Positions 33,171-43,620 of a DNA stretch of 64,000 nt are shown here, in pieces. A model generated the notes under the pieces. That model was not told where the DNA came from and made no database searches. It saw only the letters and a program-made list of their open reading frames with translations. Made by a program: the position numbers and the translations under genes. Origin of the DNA: Angiostrongylus vasorum (taxonomy: Eukaryota; Nematoda; Chromadorea; Rhabditida; Metastrongylidae). Numbering within the stretch: the first letter of the stretch is position 1; every line of letters begins with the position of its first letter. The stretch lies in the NCBI GenBank assembly GCA_018806985.1, contig JADANN010000057.1, positions 124,001 through 188,000 of the forward strand, written 5' to 3'.

Positions 33171-33542
33171 ACAAAGGTTTACCGCCTTCTCGTGGCTAGG
33201 TGTCGGGCTGGAATATGCAGCGGGAGGATTCATTCCCCTGACGAGGTCTTCTAAACGGAGAAGGGGTACGGTTTTTTCTATTAGAAAGCCCAGCTAAGGG
33301 TAAACCAATATCACGATCCGTGATCGTCTTGTTACCACACTAGTCGCATGGTGGCAAATCTCCCTCTGGTCCACAAGAGCGGCGGCTGCCTGTGATGGCG
33401 ACGATCTGGGGCAGACTTTGGTCAGGCTGAACTTGGGACTCCAGGAATCCACAGCGGCTATACTAGCAGGACTCCGAAAAAAATGGAAATTATGCTGAGG
33501 CCCGAACAACCAGTGAAGACAGGCCATCCAAGTATCCAAGTA
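33171..33542 (-). repeat. R2 dispersed repeat (mirror)
   Basis: Mirror of 6,441-6,812. Confidence 0.75.
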
Positions 33543-33556
33543 AATATATTCGATAT

Positions 33557-33962
33557 AAACATCAGCGCTCAAAACTCTTGAGGCGTTTTGGATAGATTTC
33601 AAAAATTCAGAGATGAACCGGAAAGACGAATACCTCACTATCGCCCGTGACCTGGCGCTCTATTTCAAAATATTTTGGCCCCTGGGTGTGCTTCGCTCGC
33701 AAACCTCCGCGAACAAGGACCAATGCCACTCGTAACATCACGGTGAGTAGCTTTTTCTGTTAAATATGGCGTCCATTTAAAAGTTTGATCTTCATTAATA
33801 CTTTAGCCCTTTTTTGCACCGAATAATTAATGTATTCTTTTATAAAACACGTCCAGGCTCTGAGGAAGGCGAAATCGCCGAAACGTCAGCCATCGACCAA
33901 CAGTATCAACAAGAACGAGAATGACAACGAAGACTTATGCCAACCTCGCATCAGCTAAAAAA
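33557..33962 (+). mobile_element. Penelope-like element 3' end (mirror)
   Basis: Mirror of 6,020-6,425: PLE ORF tail, 3' UTR, hammerhead, terminal CCAACCTCGCATCAGC. Confidence 0.75.
33856..33891 (+). ncRNA. Hammerhead ribozyme motif, intact core (mirror)
   Basis: Mirror of 6,093-6,128. GGCT, CTGAGGA, A, GGCG-AAAT-CGCC, GAAA, CGTC, AGCC. Best-formed copy of the motif in the window. Confidence 0.7.
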
Positions 33963-34117
33963 GATCAGTTTACAATATCGTATAAGCAAATATATCCATT
34001 ATATATTCGTGTAATACATGTATAGAATATTTAGAATTTCCATGCAGAATATATGCATATATACACGTTTATTATTAGACATGTGTTCTCTACGTGAGTT
34101 GGCGTCGCATGTATCAT

Positions 34118-34220
34118 CCTAGTGTAATATCCTGTGCTCATTTCATGGAAAACTGATACGTAAGACGTCATAAGGAGGAGCGTGAGGAGTTCATAATGTG
34201 GTCAAGCTATCAGAGATGAA
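34118..34220 (+). repeat. R3 dispersed repeat outside the right arm
   Basis: CTAGTGTAATATCCTGTGCT, TAAGACGTCATAAGGAGG and TTCATAATGTGGTCAAG match 25,637-25,750 in the same orientation. It begins only about 20 bp beyond the arm boundary. Confidence 0.65.
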
Positions 34221-34420
34221 CATTTCTGTTTACATGACTCATCTTCACAGTGCGCACACCAGCTCTCCTTCCATTCGAATCGTTCCTTTTTGTTCTCATG
34301 GTTAGCAAAGTTATTCCCAAACGTGTTTCTTCAGCTGCTACTTGGAGATCATTAGAGAGTGGTGCATCACCTACGTCGAGAAATCTGTGCATCACTCCCA
34401 TAGCTCTTAAACGACATTTT
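34210..34420 (-). CDS. Candidate host exon, unrecognised
   Basis: On the - strand an acceptor ATTTTTAG at 34,421 opens a frame of about 70 codons (KCRLRAMGVMHRFLDVGDAP, then DLQVAAEETRLGITLLT). It stays open to a stop inside the R3 repeat. The true exon probably ends earlier, for example at AGCTG/GTGTGC near 34,253. Composition is protein-like, but I recognise no family. Confidence 0.25.
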
Positions 34421-34539
34421 CTAAAAATTTAACCGGTGTTCACAACGTATGGATACGGCGGAACTCAGGTATTTGGAACCTATCCTTGTTTCGACAGCTA
34501 TTATACCATGTGTCTATAGCGAACTAGAAGTGGGACGAT

Positions 34540-34800
34540 CACATATTAGAATGGACGGATGGCAGAGGGGAAAGAAAGAACTGTGGAGTGGACTCCAAAA
34601 AGAATTCAAACGCACTCTTGGATGACCACTTAAGCAATGCGTCGTGTCCATAGCCTACGCCACTGTTCTTCTTTCCCGTGTGGAAACGATGCCAGAACTA
34701 AGGAACGTAGCACCCTCACGTGATCATGTTCGAAGGAGACCACCAACATGGACGGCGATTGCGCGATAGAGAAGAGTGGAAGATGTGCTGGAGACTACAC
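34540..34800 (+). pseudogene. RTE (second lineage) 3' fragment
   Basis: Shares, in order, AGAAC.GT.GAGTGGA, CTCTTGGAT, ACCACCAACATGGAC and AGAGTGGAAGATGTGCT-like blocks with the C-terminal part of the element at 41,280-43,620. No intact frame. Confidence 0.45.
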
Positions 34801-34859
34801 TATCTTTTAGCGGTCTTTATGTATCTCTTAACTTTTATTTACTACTTGTTCTTTTTGAT

Positions 34860-35050
34860 GGCAGCACAATATGTGAAGTACGACCACGATTTTTTTGATG
34901 GCAGCAGTGTGAAATACGACCACGATAGACCTGAGATACGGGCGAAACTCGGAATCTGAGACCTTTCTCCGCACTGTATCTTCACCTTAACTGGTCCAAC
35001 CGTCAAGTTGTGCACTCCAGATCATTCTGCTGATGGGTGGATGCGCAGAT
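34860..35050. repeat. SINE-A debris
   Basis: TATGTGAAGTACGACC twice about 35 bp apart, then CTTAACTGGTCCAACCG and CTCCAGATCATTCTGC from the SINE-A body. Order and orientation are scrambled. Confidence 0.4.
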
Positions 35051-35330
35051 CCATCTGTAATATCAGTAATAATGATAGCACCGCTAGGGTAGAAAACTGG
35101 CAGAGAGAAAGACAACAGAAGATTCCCGGTTGGAGCAGTGAATGGCATGTGAGCTCACCAAAATGGCAATTGTTGGTCCGAAAGACATCTGAGGTTCTAA
35201 ATTTTGCTCACATCTCATCGTCTATGTGGTCTTTATATAGCACGTTAAATATCACAGCAATGACAGTCCCAGGATCAATATCTTCGAGGACCATTAAGCT
35301 AGCATGAGATTGATTTTAAAAAGTTTACTC

Positions 35331-35366
35331 GGCAAACGTTTCGACGTTTTCTTCTTCTTCAGAGCC
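35331..35366 (-). ncRNA. Hammerhead motif, weak helix II
   Basis: On the - strand: CGGCT, CTGAAGA, a purine-rich helix II with only GA/TC pairs, GAAA, CGTT, TGCCG. The internal flank on the other side (GGTGATCGCC, AATGTGGTCGTTAGTTGTCG) is shared with 42,115-42,200, showing a common PLE source. Confidence 0.5.
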
Positions 35367-35477
35367 GAGTCGATGATCTGTAGGTGATCGCCACCGCAAT
35401 GTGGTCGTTAGTTGTCGTATGGAGTAGAATCGCCTGGAGTGGTGCACCGGTCGAGTTTCAACATCATTATTGGGCTT

Positions 35478-35735
35478 AGGAAGGCGCGTGTGACGCGGTG
35501 GTTGGAGGCTCGCGCCCATGGCTCACCAAGCCTTCCATCCGCCCAGGTTCGGCAAATTGGTACCAGACTTGTCTGGGAGGACAGCAGCACTGGCTCGATA
35601 CATCCGTAGGCCACCGCGAGTCATTGTAAAGGCCAGAATTGCATTCAATTGCCTCCAACGGTGGCTACTGAAGTCGAATGCATGGCGCATCGCTAAGGAT
35701 TGATCAACGCCGAGAGTCTCATCATTTATCCTTTT
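35478..35735 (+). repeat. SINE-B unit, near complete
   Basis: A box region GTGACGCGGTGGTTGG, then CACCAAGCCTTCCATCCGCC, a B-box-like GGTTCGGCAA, GACTTGTCTGGGAGGAC, GCATTCAATTGCCTCC, and the ATTGATCAACGCCGAGAG tail. Best evidence that SINE-B has a tRNA-like head. Confidence 0.75.
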
Positions 35736-37470
35736 ATGGGGCGTATACATCAGATCTATTTTTTTCAATCGACTAACCACACTTCTGAGCCGTGCTTTTC
35801 AGAGTGAACACTACTATTTGATGTCCACTGGTGCAATTCTAACACGCAGAATTCGTATAGGCAGTGCAGAATTGAACCCTAATCAGCTTCGAGCTCTAGA
35901 AAACGCAGTTTAGGGGTAAAAAGAGATGAGTTTGCCGAGTAAGGTCGACAACAATTGGACAAGGAGAATAGAGAACAGTAGGATGAGTATATCTTTTTTG
36001 TGAAACTATTTAGGCAGCACTGAATACATATTACTTGGATATATTTGGAAAAAACCGAAGTAAATTTACCCTCAGTGAGGATTTCGACTCCAAAAAAAAC
36101 ATTCCTCCCAATTTAGTTTGGAGTCTAGCAAGCCTAAGAGCGGCTCAAAGCGAAATAGGACTAGCTAAAAAGAAACAGTCCGATTTTTTCCTCGGGTTTA
36201 GTTTTAATGAGTATAATTAATTCGAAGCACAAATGGATATGTGAGGAAAAACGATAAAAAACAAAACTTCGTGCGTTTCCTTGGGGTAAGCCATGGATCT
36301 CATCCATTAGGCGCCGTTAAAGTATGAAAGCATATTTGCCAGATATAATGACTTCCGTTTACCTACCCATCTGTCAAGTTAGTGGCTTGGCTTTCCAAAC
36401 AGCTTAGTACAAAGTTGACTGCACTAAGGAGTGAGGAGTTTGACAAGGACAAAGAACGCAACGCTATCCAACAAACTCGAGGAATGCACCAGAAAAAAAA
36501 ACACCTCATTCAGAGTTATAAGAAGCCATGTTACAACTACCGTTTATCGGGCCGTATTGGATCGAAGGGCTTCTATCACAATGGAAAAGTGTTCTTCTCA
36601 ATCTGCTGGAAAACAGATACACCACATAAAAGCAATACGATGGTGCCAACGTATTTATGTAACAACAATTTTACATTTAATGCAAAGTCATATATGCTCG
36701 ACAACCTAAGACAAAGTAAGAAGAAAAAAGTGCTTCAAACATATCTGGGTCATACTCTATCATAAACATTGTAGAATTACAAAAACTTGTAGTAATAAAC
36801 TACTGTCATTCATCGGAAAGTTCAAAACTTTCATTGGCTGCAGGATTAAATGCCACCACAGGATCTTTACGAAAAGATCTCTTGCTTATAAGCTAAGCAT
36901 TCTAAGAGCAAAAAAAGTTTGGTGGAGTAATGGTTTGGAACTTCAACAATGCGTCATGTTCTAATTGCTGCTTGCATAAACGTACCAAAGCTAGAGCATT
37001 GTTAGAGAGGCCAAGTTCTGCTTGTGTCTGGTAGTCGTGAACTTTTTTGTCCTTATAGAAGAACCTGTGATATGTTGTGAAAAAATATGTACGTTACTTC
37101 AGTCTCTACGGAGGAAACGGGGGTTCAAAACGAAGGCGCATGCAGAAATCATAATGAGAAAGAATGGACTGGTTTAGCACCTAGTGTTGCTGGAGTCGCC
37201 TTCTCATGTACATTTATTAAAATGAGTCGTACCAAAAGAAGCAAGCGCTTTGAAACATCCTGGTTAGGCAACAATGATTTTACAGGAGCAGTCGAAATAG
37301 GAAACATGCAAAACACTAGGTCAAACATAAACGTAAGAGAGCTTGAATAGGATTTCTAAAATAGTGGTGAAAACTAGCACGCTTACGTCTCTCGCAAACT
37401 TGCATTAACAATGCATAAATGGCTCACAGCCGTGTCATAGGTGACAACTCGTGGTCAATTCTGGAAATAG
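35736..37470. other. No supported gene
   Basis: Partial SINE-B near 36,300-36,360. The 127-codon frame at 36,382 is lysine-rich and overlaps a second frame, with no motif. The 87-codon frame at 37,087 is likewise unsupported. Confidence 0.4.
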
Positions 37471-37740
37471 CTTCAATGATGCCGAGATATTTGCAAAACT
37501 TCGGACCGCAGGTGTCTGCGGTGGGGAACGAACGCGCTATTGTCCTTTCCGGAGAGTAACTCTTTTTGATGGCAGGGTATATTGCGAAATATAACTTCAA
37601 TGATGCTGAGATATTTGCAAAAATCCGGACCGCAGGTGTCCGCGGTGGGGAACGAACGCGCTATTGTCCTTTCCGGAGAGTAACTCTTTTTGATGGCAGG
37701 GTATATTGCGAAATAATATTTGCAGTAAATAATAAGTTAA
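37471..37740 (-). repeat. 124-bp tandem duplication of a SINE-A 3' half
   Basis: CTTCAATGATGC(C/T)GAG recurs at 37,471 and 37,595, and the intervening unit is nearly identical: CCGCAGGTGTC(T/C)GCGGTGG, GAACGAACGCGC, CCTTTCCGGAGAGTAA, TTTTGATGGCAGGGTATATT. A third start (GGCAGGGTATATTGCG) follows. The units carry the B box but not the A box. Confidence 0.75.
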
Positions 37741-38796
37741 AATTCTGAAAATAGCGCCAGCATTCTTTGGAAGAAAATAAAAAGAAGAAAACACTAGAGC
37801 AATATGTTAATAGGACATCAGTTGACCTATGGCCGATTCGTGTGTAAGCTTCTGAAATTAGCATTAGCTATTTGAGATGAGTATGCTAATCCGTTTTGCA
37901 CGAAAAAAAAAGATCGTCTTCCTAAAGTTGAAAATTATGCTTTATCCTGCAGCAAAATTTATTACAGCATCTGCAAATTATTCGACATGGGAAAAAGCGA
38001 ATAACTCACGTGGATGACAGACATAACTATTGTTCCATGCGAAGGAATGTCACGAACAAGCACATCCTTGATGTTGGTCACCATGTAAACGTTTGCTAGA
38101 GGCATTTCTTTGAAAATTTGAACTATTTTTACGACTTAATGGCAAGAAATCAGGCGGTTTAACTGCCGACTAGTTTCCACTGAATGCTGATAATCCATGT
38201 AGATTTTCACATAGTATCACTTCCACCTCCGGTTTATCACTTTGTTTTGATGATGATTTCACTCTTTAAAAGAGGCGTTTCTTTAATTCACAATAACCGT
38301 GATTCGTTTTCACATTTTTCTAAAATAATGTCAACAATAAGGAGAAAAAAAAAGAAAAAAGAGTAGTACGAGGTTGTATTTACAACCTTAATCTTCTCAA
38401 TCTTTTATTCTAGTTGCTTACAAGATCATAACGTGTGTGTAACATGTTGATGGAAGTTGCACTGATAAGAAAAAACAACATCTTATTTCTAAAAGGCAAA
38501 TTAAGTTTTGTGTGTTCGATAGCCGATGTCGTTCGAAATGAACTAGTGGAATTGGTTTTCGGTGTACAAGGGTGCTAAAGTAACAATGGAGATCGCGGAA
38601 AATATCGAAGCCTGCTTGGAAGTCACAGCCACCCTCAGTGTTTCCCAAAGCATCTTTGGGTTCAAGTATGGAAATAGTTGAAGAGTGCACGGATTTCATT
38701 TATTTTACATCGATAGTTTTCGTTTACACAGTTCCATTTACACAATGACAGAATCCCTTGATTTACCATGTTTTAGAAGTGTATGACATTGAACCC
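37741..38796. other. No supported gene
   Basis: AT-rich. A 93-codon - strand frame at 38,418-38,699 has fair composition but no splice context or motif. ACGAGGTTG near 38,371 may be a lone PLE end. Confidence 0.35.
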
Positions 38797-39051
38797 TATG
38801 AATGACAACCGATGGACAACAGCCGTTAGTGACTGGATTCCTCGGGATGTCAAACGTACTGCAGGAAGACCACCGACCCGATGGTCAGAGTTCTTCACAT
38901 AGAGCCTTGAAGAAAGACATGATGCTCGACGAGTCCCTAGAACGAGCAGAACCCATTAGGCTACTCTTGCACGCGACAGGGGAAAAATGGAAGACTTACT
39001 GGCGCCCGCTCGAGTCACTCGACGATCAACGGGACTACAGGTGATACAGGT
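38797..39051 (+). mobile_element. RTE retrotransposon 3' end
   Basis: C-terminal codons (SDWIPRDVKRTAGRP-like reading, with frame changes), then CGCGACAGGGGAAAAATGG, CTGGCGCCCGCTCGAGTCAC, and the end GACTACAGGTGATACAGGTG. The short terminal repeat is typical of RTE 3' ends. Confidence 0.75.
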
Positions 39052-39600
39052 GATGACATTGAACAAACAAAAAATTTTCATCACATGGTTCCATGTAGAC
39101 AAACAACATTTAAAGTTTCCAAACCAGACTCACTGAGAACAGTAGAGGTGTATTCAAGTTACAATATTCGATTCAAATTATTACAGGTTACGGCAGAACT
39201 CGCGATAGTTCTTCAATAGGTAGAAGACTTGAGGGATTGAGAACTCAACAGACTTATAGCAGAGACTCTACTGTCACTTCAAGACTCTACGTGTTAGAAC
39301 ACTCAAAGGGACTCAATAATGATCGACTCTCAATCACACTGACAATGAACAAAATATAGATGTGGGGTACTGCGTGAAATTTTCGTTTTTTTTCCCGACG
39401 AAGAGATTGAAGAAAGTGAATCGGAGAAAAAAGGATGAAGGCGTTGTTGATGAAGTCATCGGTGTGTTCTAACACTGTGCAACCTAAGAACTGAATCATC
39501 GATGATGTCCAACATGGTGGCGAGTGTACAATGAGAGATGACGTTCGTTGAGCGCATGGCCACGGTTTGACCCCACACTAAGACAACTAGGGTTTCTCAT
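39052..39600. other. No supported gene
   Basis: AT-rich sequence with no recognisable repeat or coding signal. Confidence 0.35.
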
Positions 39601-39610
39601 CACACCAATG

Positions 39611-39677
39611 TCAGGAAATCGACACCGAACCTATTTTGGAAGTGTAACCTCTGAGCCGCTAAGCTAACCACTTGGTC
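39611..39677 (-). repeat. tRNA-like sequence (possible SINE head)
   Basis: On the - strand: CCAAGTGGTTAGCTTAGCGG (A-box-like) and about 25 nt later GGTTCGGTGTCGATTTCC (B-box-like). Stems do not fold into a clean cloverleaf, so it is a tRNA-derived relic and not a functional tRNA. Confidence 0.4.
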
Positions 39678-40710
39678 TGATAAAGAAAGAGGAACTCCCT
39701 AGTAAGACTATTCTAATGTTCCAGAGTTACAGACAGAATGGACTCAACCAACTAGCCGGAGACATGGAATAGAACTACCAAATCCTTTAATCAGGAGCCG
39801 CATGCGAAATCCGCAGACCACCGTGGATAATAGACGTGACGAATCGAATGGAGGAATGACCGGGTTTCGCTTTCACACAATATTTGACGTCAGGTCATGT
39901 AAAATATGTGAATAAATATATTCACTGCCAATATTTGTCGGTTGATTTCGATTGAGACGAGAAAATGCGCAGTTCAGAAGGATGTTTCGTACGAAGGAAC
40001 AAGGGTTGGACAAAGTCCGGCGGTTTCTGCTTTAAAATGGAAATTTTTGAACTGATACAATTTGGAATAACTGATGTAGAAGACGGCGTAGAAGAATGGT
40101 GCAATGGTGTAAAACTATTGGAGCGGAAAAGAGAGAAGGATTGTAATTTTACGTCCACAGTTTATGACGCGTGTCATATGCTAACTGTTCAAAGTCATAG
40201 ATCATTGAATACTGTTACAAAGAGAAGGTGCTCATTGCAACCTCATTTTCTTGAGCAAAGCGGTGCGAGTGGGTCGTGGACACCATAAATAACAATCTGG
40301 ATATCACAAAGTTAGCCATGTTTGCACAAAACTAGCAATGCTCGAATTTAAGAGTGCATGTAATTTAGAACAACGTCTAAGTTTATGCAGCCTGCAAAAG
40401 AGCGAATATCTCCTGGATTTAAAACTTTCGGGACGAAGCTGTTCTTTTGATAACTAACGGTAGTTTCTCGGTTGCTAGTCTATGTCAAGTGTTCGAAACT
40501 TTCTAGAATTTTAGAAAACGCTTTGTAATATTGCATAAGACAATTGTAACCTTTCCAAAATGTTGTTTGAAATTCAAATTGGTGTAGAGAGTTTAAACTT
40601 TTAAAAAACTGAAAAAAATGGCTAGAACTTTTAAATTTTCGGTACGACGAAAGAAGGAGTCGCTTTCGAAAGGAAATTTATGGTAAATTCCTGGAAACTT
40701 CCTTGCAAAA
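39678..40710. other. No supported gene
   Basis: A 107-codon frame at 39,965-40,288 and an antisense 78-codon frame overlap. Neither has motifs or splice context. Confidence 0.35.
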
Positions 40711-40992
40711 TTAGTTCAGAACTTCATGGAAGATCAAATTGCCAAACAACAAAAGGCCATCTTCAGTAGCCTTCACAATGGATGCTCCTGTGTATACCTT
40801 TGTGATGGGAGACGACCGCTGAAATGCCACGAATTTAACTTTTACGCAGGACGTCACTGAAACAGCATCTGACAAACACGCACAGGGCAGGTCATGGAGA
40901 TTGTTTCTTACTCTGCACGTATAATGCCAAAACACTCCTAAGACGCCGATTTTCACGCTTTTATTAAAACTGCAAATCGTATCAAAATCCAT
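40711..40992 (-). CDS. Hypothetical ORF or two-exon fragment
   Basis: ATG-started 93-codon frame ending LLLFGNLIFHEVLN. It also contains a good donor (TGCAGA/GTAAGA) and an acceptor (GCATTTCAG/CGG) about 93 bp apart, so it could be a short-intron gene. The intron would stay in frame either way. No family recognised. Confidence 0.25.
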   Translation of the reverse strand: MDFDTICSFNKSVKIGVLGVFWHYTCRVRNNLHDLPCACLSDAVSVTSCVKVKFVAFQRSSPITKVYTGASIVKATEDGLLLFGNLIFHEVLN

Positions 40993-41279
40993 GTGACTGC
41001 GTTACAAGAAAAGAAAGCAAGAAGAGAGATATTCGCTAACTAGACGACGGGTCTTTTACCATCCGCGAAGAGATGGTCGCATCACGAAAATGTGGGTGAC
41101 GCAGGCTTTTTTCGTCCATTCGTCCATTGTTCATCTGGTTGGATCTTACGAGATCCTTTCCTCTCGCGTTACCGCCCTCCTCTTCAGTTAGAGTTCCATG
41201 AGAAGATCACTATCATCAATCGACAGTAATCGATTGATACAGCTGGTAAGTACGAATTAGCTGCGTTCTATTATCAGTT

Positions 41280-43620
41280 TGAGGAAGTTATCCACAGTGA
41301 TAAAGCATATCATAAAGTTGTTGTCGGAGATTTCAACGCCAGAATTGCACAGGCCAAAGAAAACGAATACAGGATGGGAAAATTTGGATTAAGATGAAGA
41401 AATGAAATTGAAAAGGTCTTGTAGGACTCCCGTCTGCAGCACGCCTTTTCCGTGAAAACTCTTTTTTTCCAGAAGAAAGCAGCAGGTGTACAAGGGAATC
41501 TTCCAACGGGACGACGATTCTTGTGGAGATCGACCACATTCTGCCAAACAGAAGATGGACCCTGGTTGACACATCGCTAGTTCCATCAATCTATACTGGG
41601 TCCCATCACAGTCTTCTTTGCGCAACGATTCGATTCAGCTGTAAGCTGGAAAAGAATTCATGTTATCAATCACGAAAGAAAACTCGGCTGTATATGAAGA
41701 GGACATTCTGGATGGAATCCTATCCAACCAGTTCTGGCAAATTAAGGAAAGCTTGACCTAGCAATGCGAACTGCTTGTCGAAGGATTCAAAAGCTGGCCT
41801 GAATTCGACTCAACTCCTCAAACAAGAAGATCAGGTCGCATCTCCATCAAAACTATGGAGTTGCTCGTTAAGTGAGGGAAACTGAGTCTTAATCCTACTG
41901 CAACATGGTTAACAAGGCTGGCAATAAATGTCAGTTGCAGGAGGACTTTGCGGGAAGGTCTGCATCAATAAAGCAAAGGAAACGGTTAGAATTAATACTA
42001 AGAAAAACCAGGTTGAAAAAATAGACAACTCCTTTTTCGATTACTAAGCAGACGTGAAGTTGACAAAATGATTTATTCGCCTAGAGTTTCGCCGTCTTCG
42101 TTTTCTTCAGACCCGGAATGAATCGAATGGATGATCGATCCACAGGTGGTCGTCCTCGCGATGTGGTTGTTCGTTGTGAATTGAACCGCCTGGAGTGGAA
42201 CTGCGACCGAATCAAGAATCTCAGTCGAAGGCGTCGTCTCGTAAAAAAATGGATATTGATCTAATGCAGCTATCCACTATGATCTGTATTCTTGGCGGCA
42301 ATGCAACCTACAGTATTTGGTGTGGCACTAGCAAGGTGAAACAATATTTTTCTGAATTGGCTTTTATCAAACCATAAAAACAGTGTGAAAAAATATCCCA
42401 TCGGGACTTGTGCAAACATAGGGTCTCGCTGTTAGCCCTTATTAAAAAAGATGGGATTACTAAAACATTCTGCAATGATATGGAGTTGATAACGGAAGGA
42501 TTCAGCGCCACGCTTTTAAGGTCCACGATCCTGGTTCCAGGGACAGTAATCCCAGCTAAAGAAAACCCACCTGGAATTTTCTCCGAGATTCGATATGATA
42601 TAGAAAGCATGAAAAAAGACGCAGCTCCAGGAGCGGATAATGTCACTGCCTACTTCCTTAGAGACGAAGATTATTCTATCGCGTATATCAAAATCATTGG
42701 ATGAGGCGCAACCAGATGAGCAAGCAGGATTTCGACAGGGATTTCGCTGCACGAACCACATCCAAACTGTGTTCAGCGTCATTACGGCTTGTGCGATATA
42801 TCACCTGCCCATAGTCCTGATTTCTACTGGGCACAATACCGCCAAAGTTCTCTACTTTCGCACTGCACTGGGTAATAAAGCCATTCGGCTGGAACAAGAA
42901 GGGCATGCACATTGATAGAAATTTCTCATCAAGTCTTCGTTTTCCTTGCTAGATTGTGAGCTTCTGAAGGACTATCAAGAAAGCAGAGACGATGACCAAT
43001 GGGCTCAACGAAGCAGAAAAGAAGATCGCACAGTACATAAAGTGGATGAAGACCTAGTTTATGAAAAATCCAGGTTGCGAAGAGGAATAGATCAGACTGG
43101 ACCGATTATCTGATTGCAGAGACCACCTCGTAAGCGTACCCGTTTAATAAACGTCTAGAACAACATGAAGGAAGTATTAGGCAGAAGGAGGAGAGAAGCA
43201 TGGGCCACAATCGGGCCTCTCAAAAAAGCCACCGACCAATTAAATGACCCCAAAATCTACGTCGACCTTTTTCGATTCAATAGCCTTCCCAGCGCTCTAT
43301 TATATAGCACAGATGTGGGCTAATACTTCAACAAACATGAATATCGCCCACCACTTACAAGACTCTTTAAAAATGTCTTCTGAAATACAATGTGAACACA
43401 TAACATTTACCCGGAATGCGAACCTCTAATCCTCGAAATCTATCTCACCATCGAGACCCAGGAAAGCACACATCGACAGCGAAAATTTGGTGGGCCTGTC
43501 ATATTATAAGAAGATGGACGAAAAGAACAGTAGAGTGGAGTCCATGAATATGCGGCAGTCCTCTTGGATTACCACCCAAACAGTAGGTAGACGTGTTCGT
43601 GGCTAACGTCAACCACTCGC
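41280..43620 (+). pseudogene. RTE retrotransposon ORF2, second lineage, decayed
   Basis: Remnants in order, in changing frames: endonuclease VVGDFNARIAQA (about 41,322), MEIDHILPNRRW and IYTGSHHSLLCATIRFS (41,523-41,640), RT N-terminus SMKKDAAPGADNVTAYFLR (about 42,606), RT motif DEAQPDEQAGFRQGF (about 42,700), and thumb region AWATIGPLKKATDQLNDP and LFDSIAFPALYYIAQMWA (43,200-43,325). The FADD catalytic segment is missing. It differs from the 46,795 element in sequence at every block, so it is a separate RTE lineage. A PLE fragment (42,040-42,230) is inserted between endonuclease and RT. Confidence 0.7.
42079..42115 (-). ncRNA. Decayed hammerhead motif
   Basis: On the - strand: GGGT, CTGAAGA, poor helix II, GAAA, CTCT, AGGC. 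The ACGT step is lost. Confidence 0.4.

Larger units (their letters stand above)
20731..34097 (-). repeat. Right arm of giant inverted repeat (about 13.4 kb)
   Basis: Reverse complement of 5,887-19,180. Differences from the left arm that I can see: a 66-nt segment (31,659-31,724) absent on the left; an extra CACATAC unit at the microsatellite edge; substitutions opposite 11,473, 11,525 and 11,534; and many +/-1 changes in A/T homopolymers. It starts GAAGATTGTC at 20,731. The outer end fades at 34,083-34,097. This arm looks derived, because its inner end truncates the RTE element. Confidence 0.97.

Noticed and set aside
5887..34097. Palindrome as a pure assembly artefact from a missed adapter
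   Set aside because: Not excluded, but made less likely by the unique 1.55-kb spacer, the 66-nt indel, clear substitutions and a microhomology junction inside an RTE.
5887..34097. Palindrome as one giant transposon with terminal inverted repeats
   Set aside because: The arms carry genes and unrelated nested repeats, there is no transposase in the spacer, and the edges lack a target-site duplication that I can see.
34210..34420. KCRLRAMGV as a nuclear-receptor zinc-finger end
   Set aside because: The spacing does not fit the CR..KCL..GM pattern. Kept only as an unrecognised candidate exon.
36382..36765. 127-codon lysine-rich ORF
   Set aside because: No motif or splice support, and an overlapping frame of similar quality exists.
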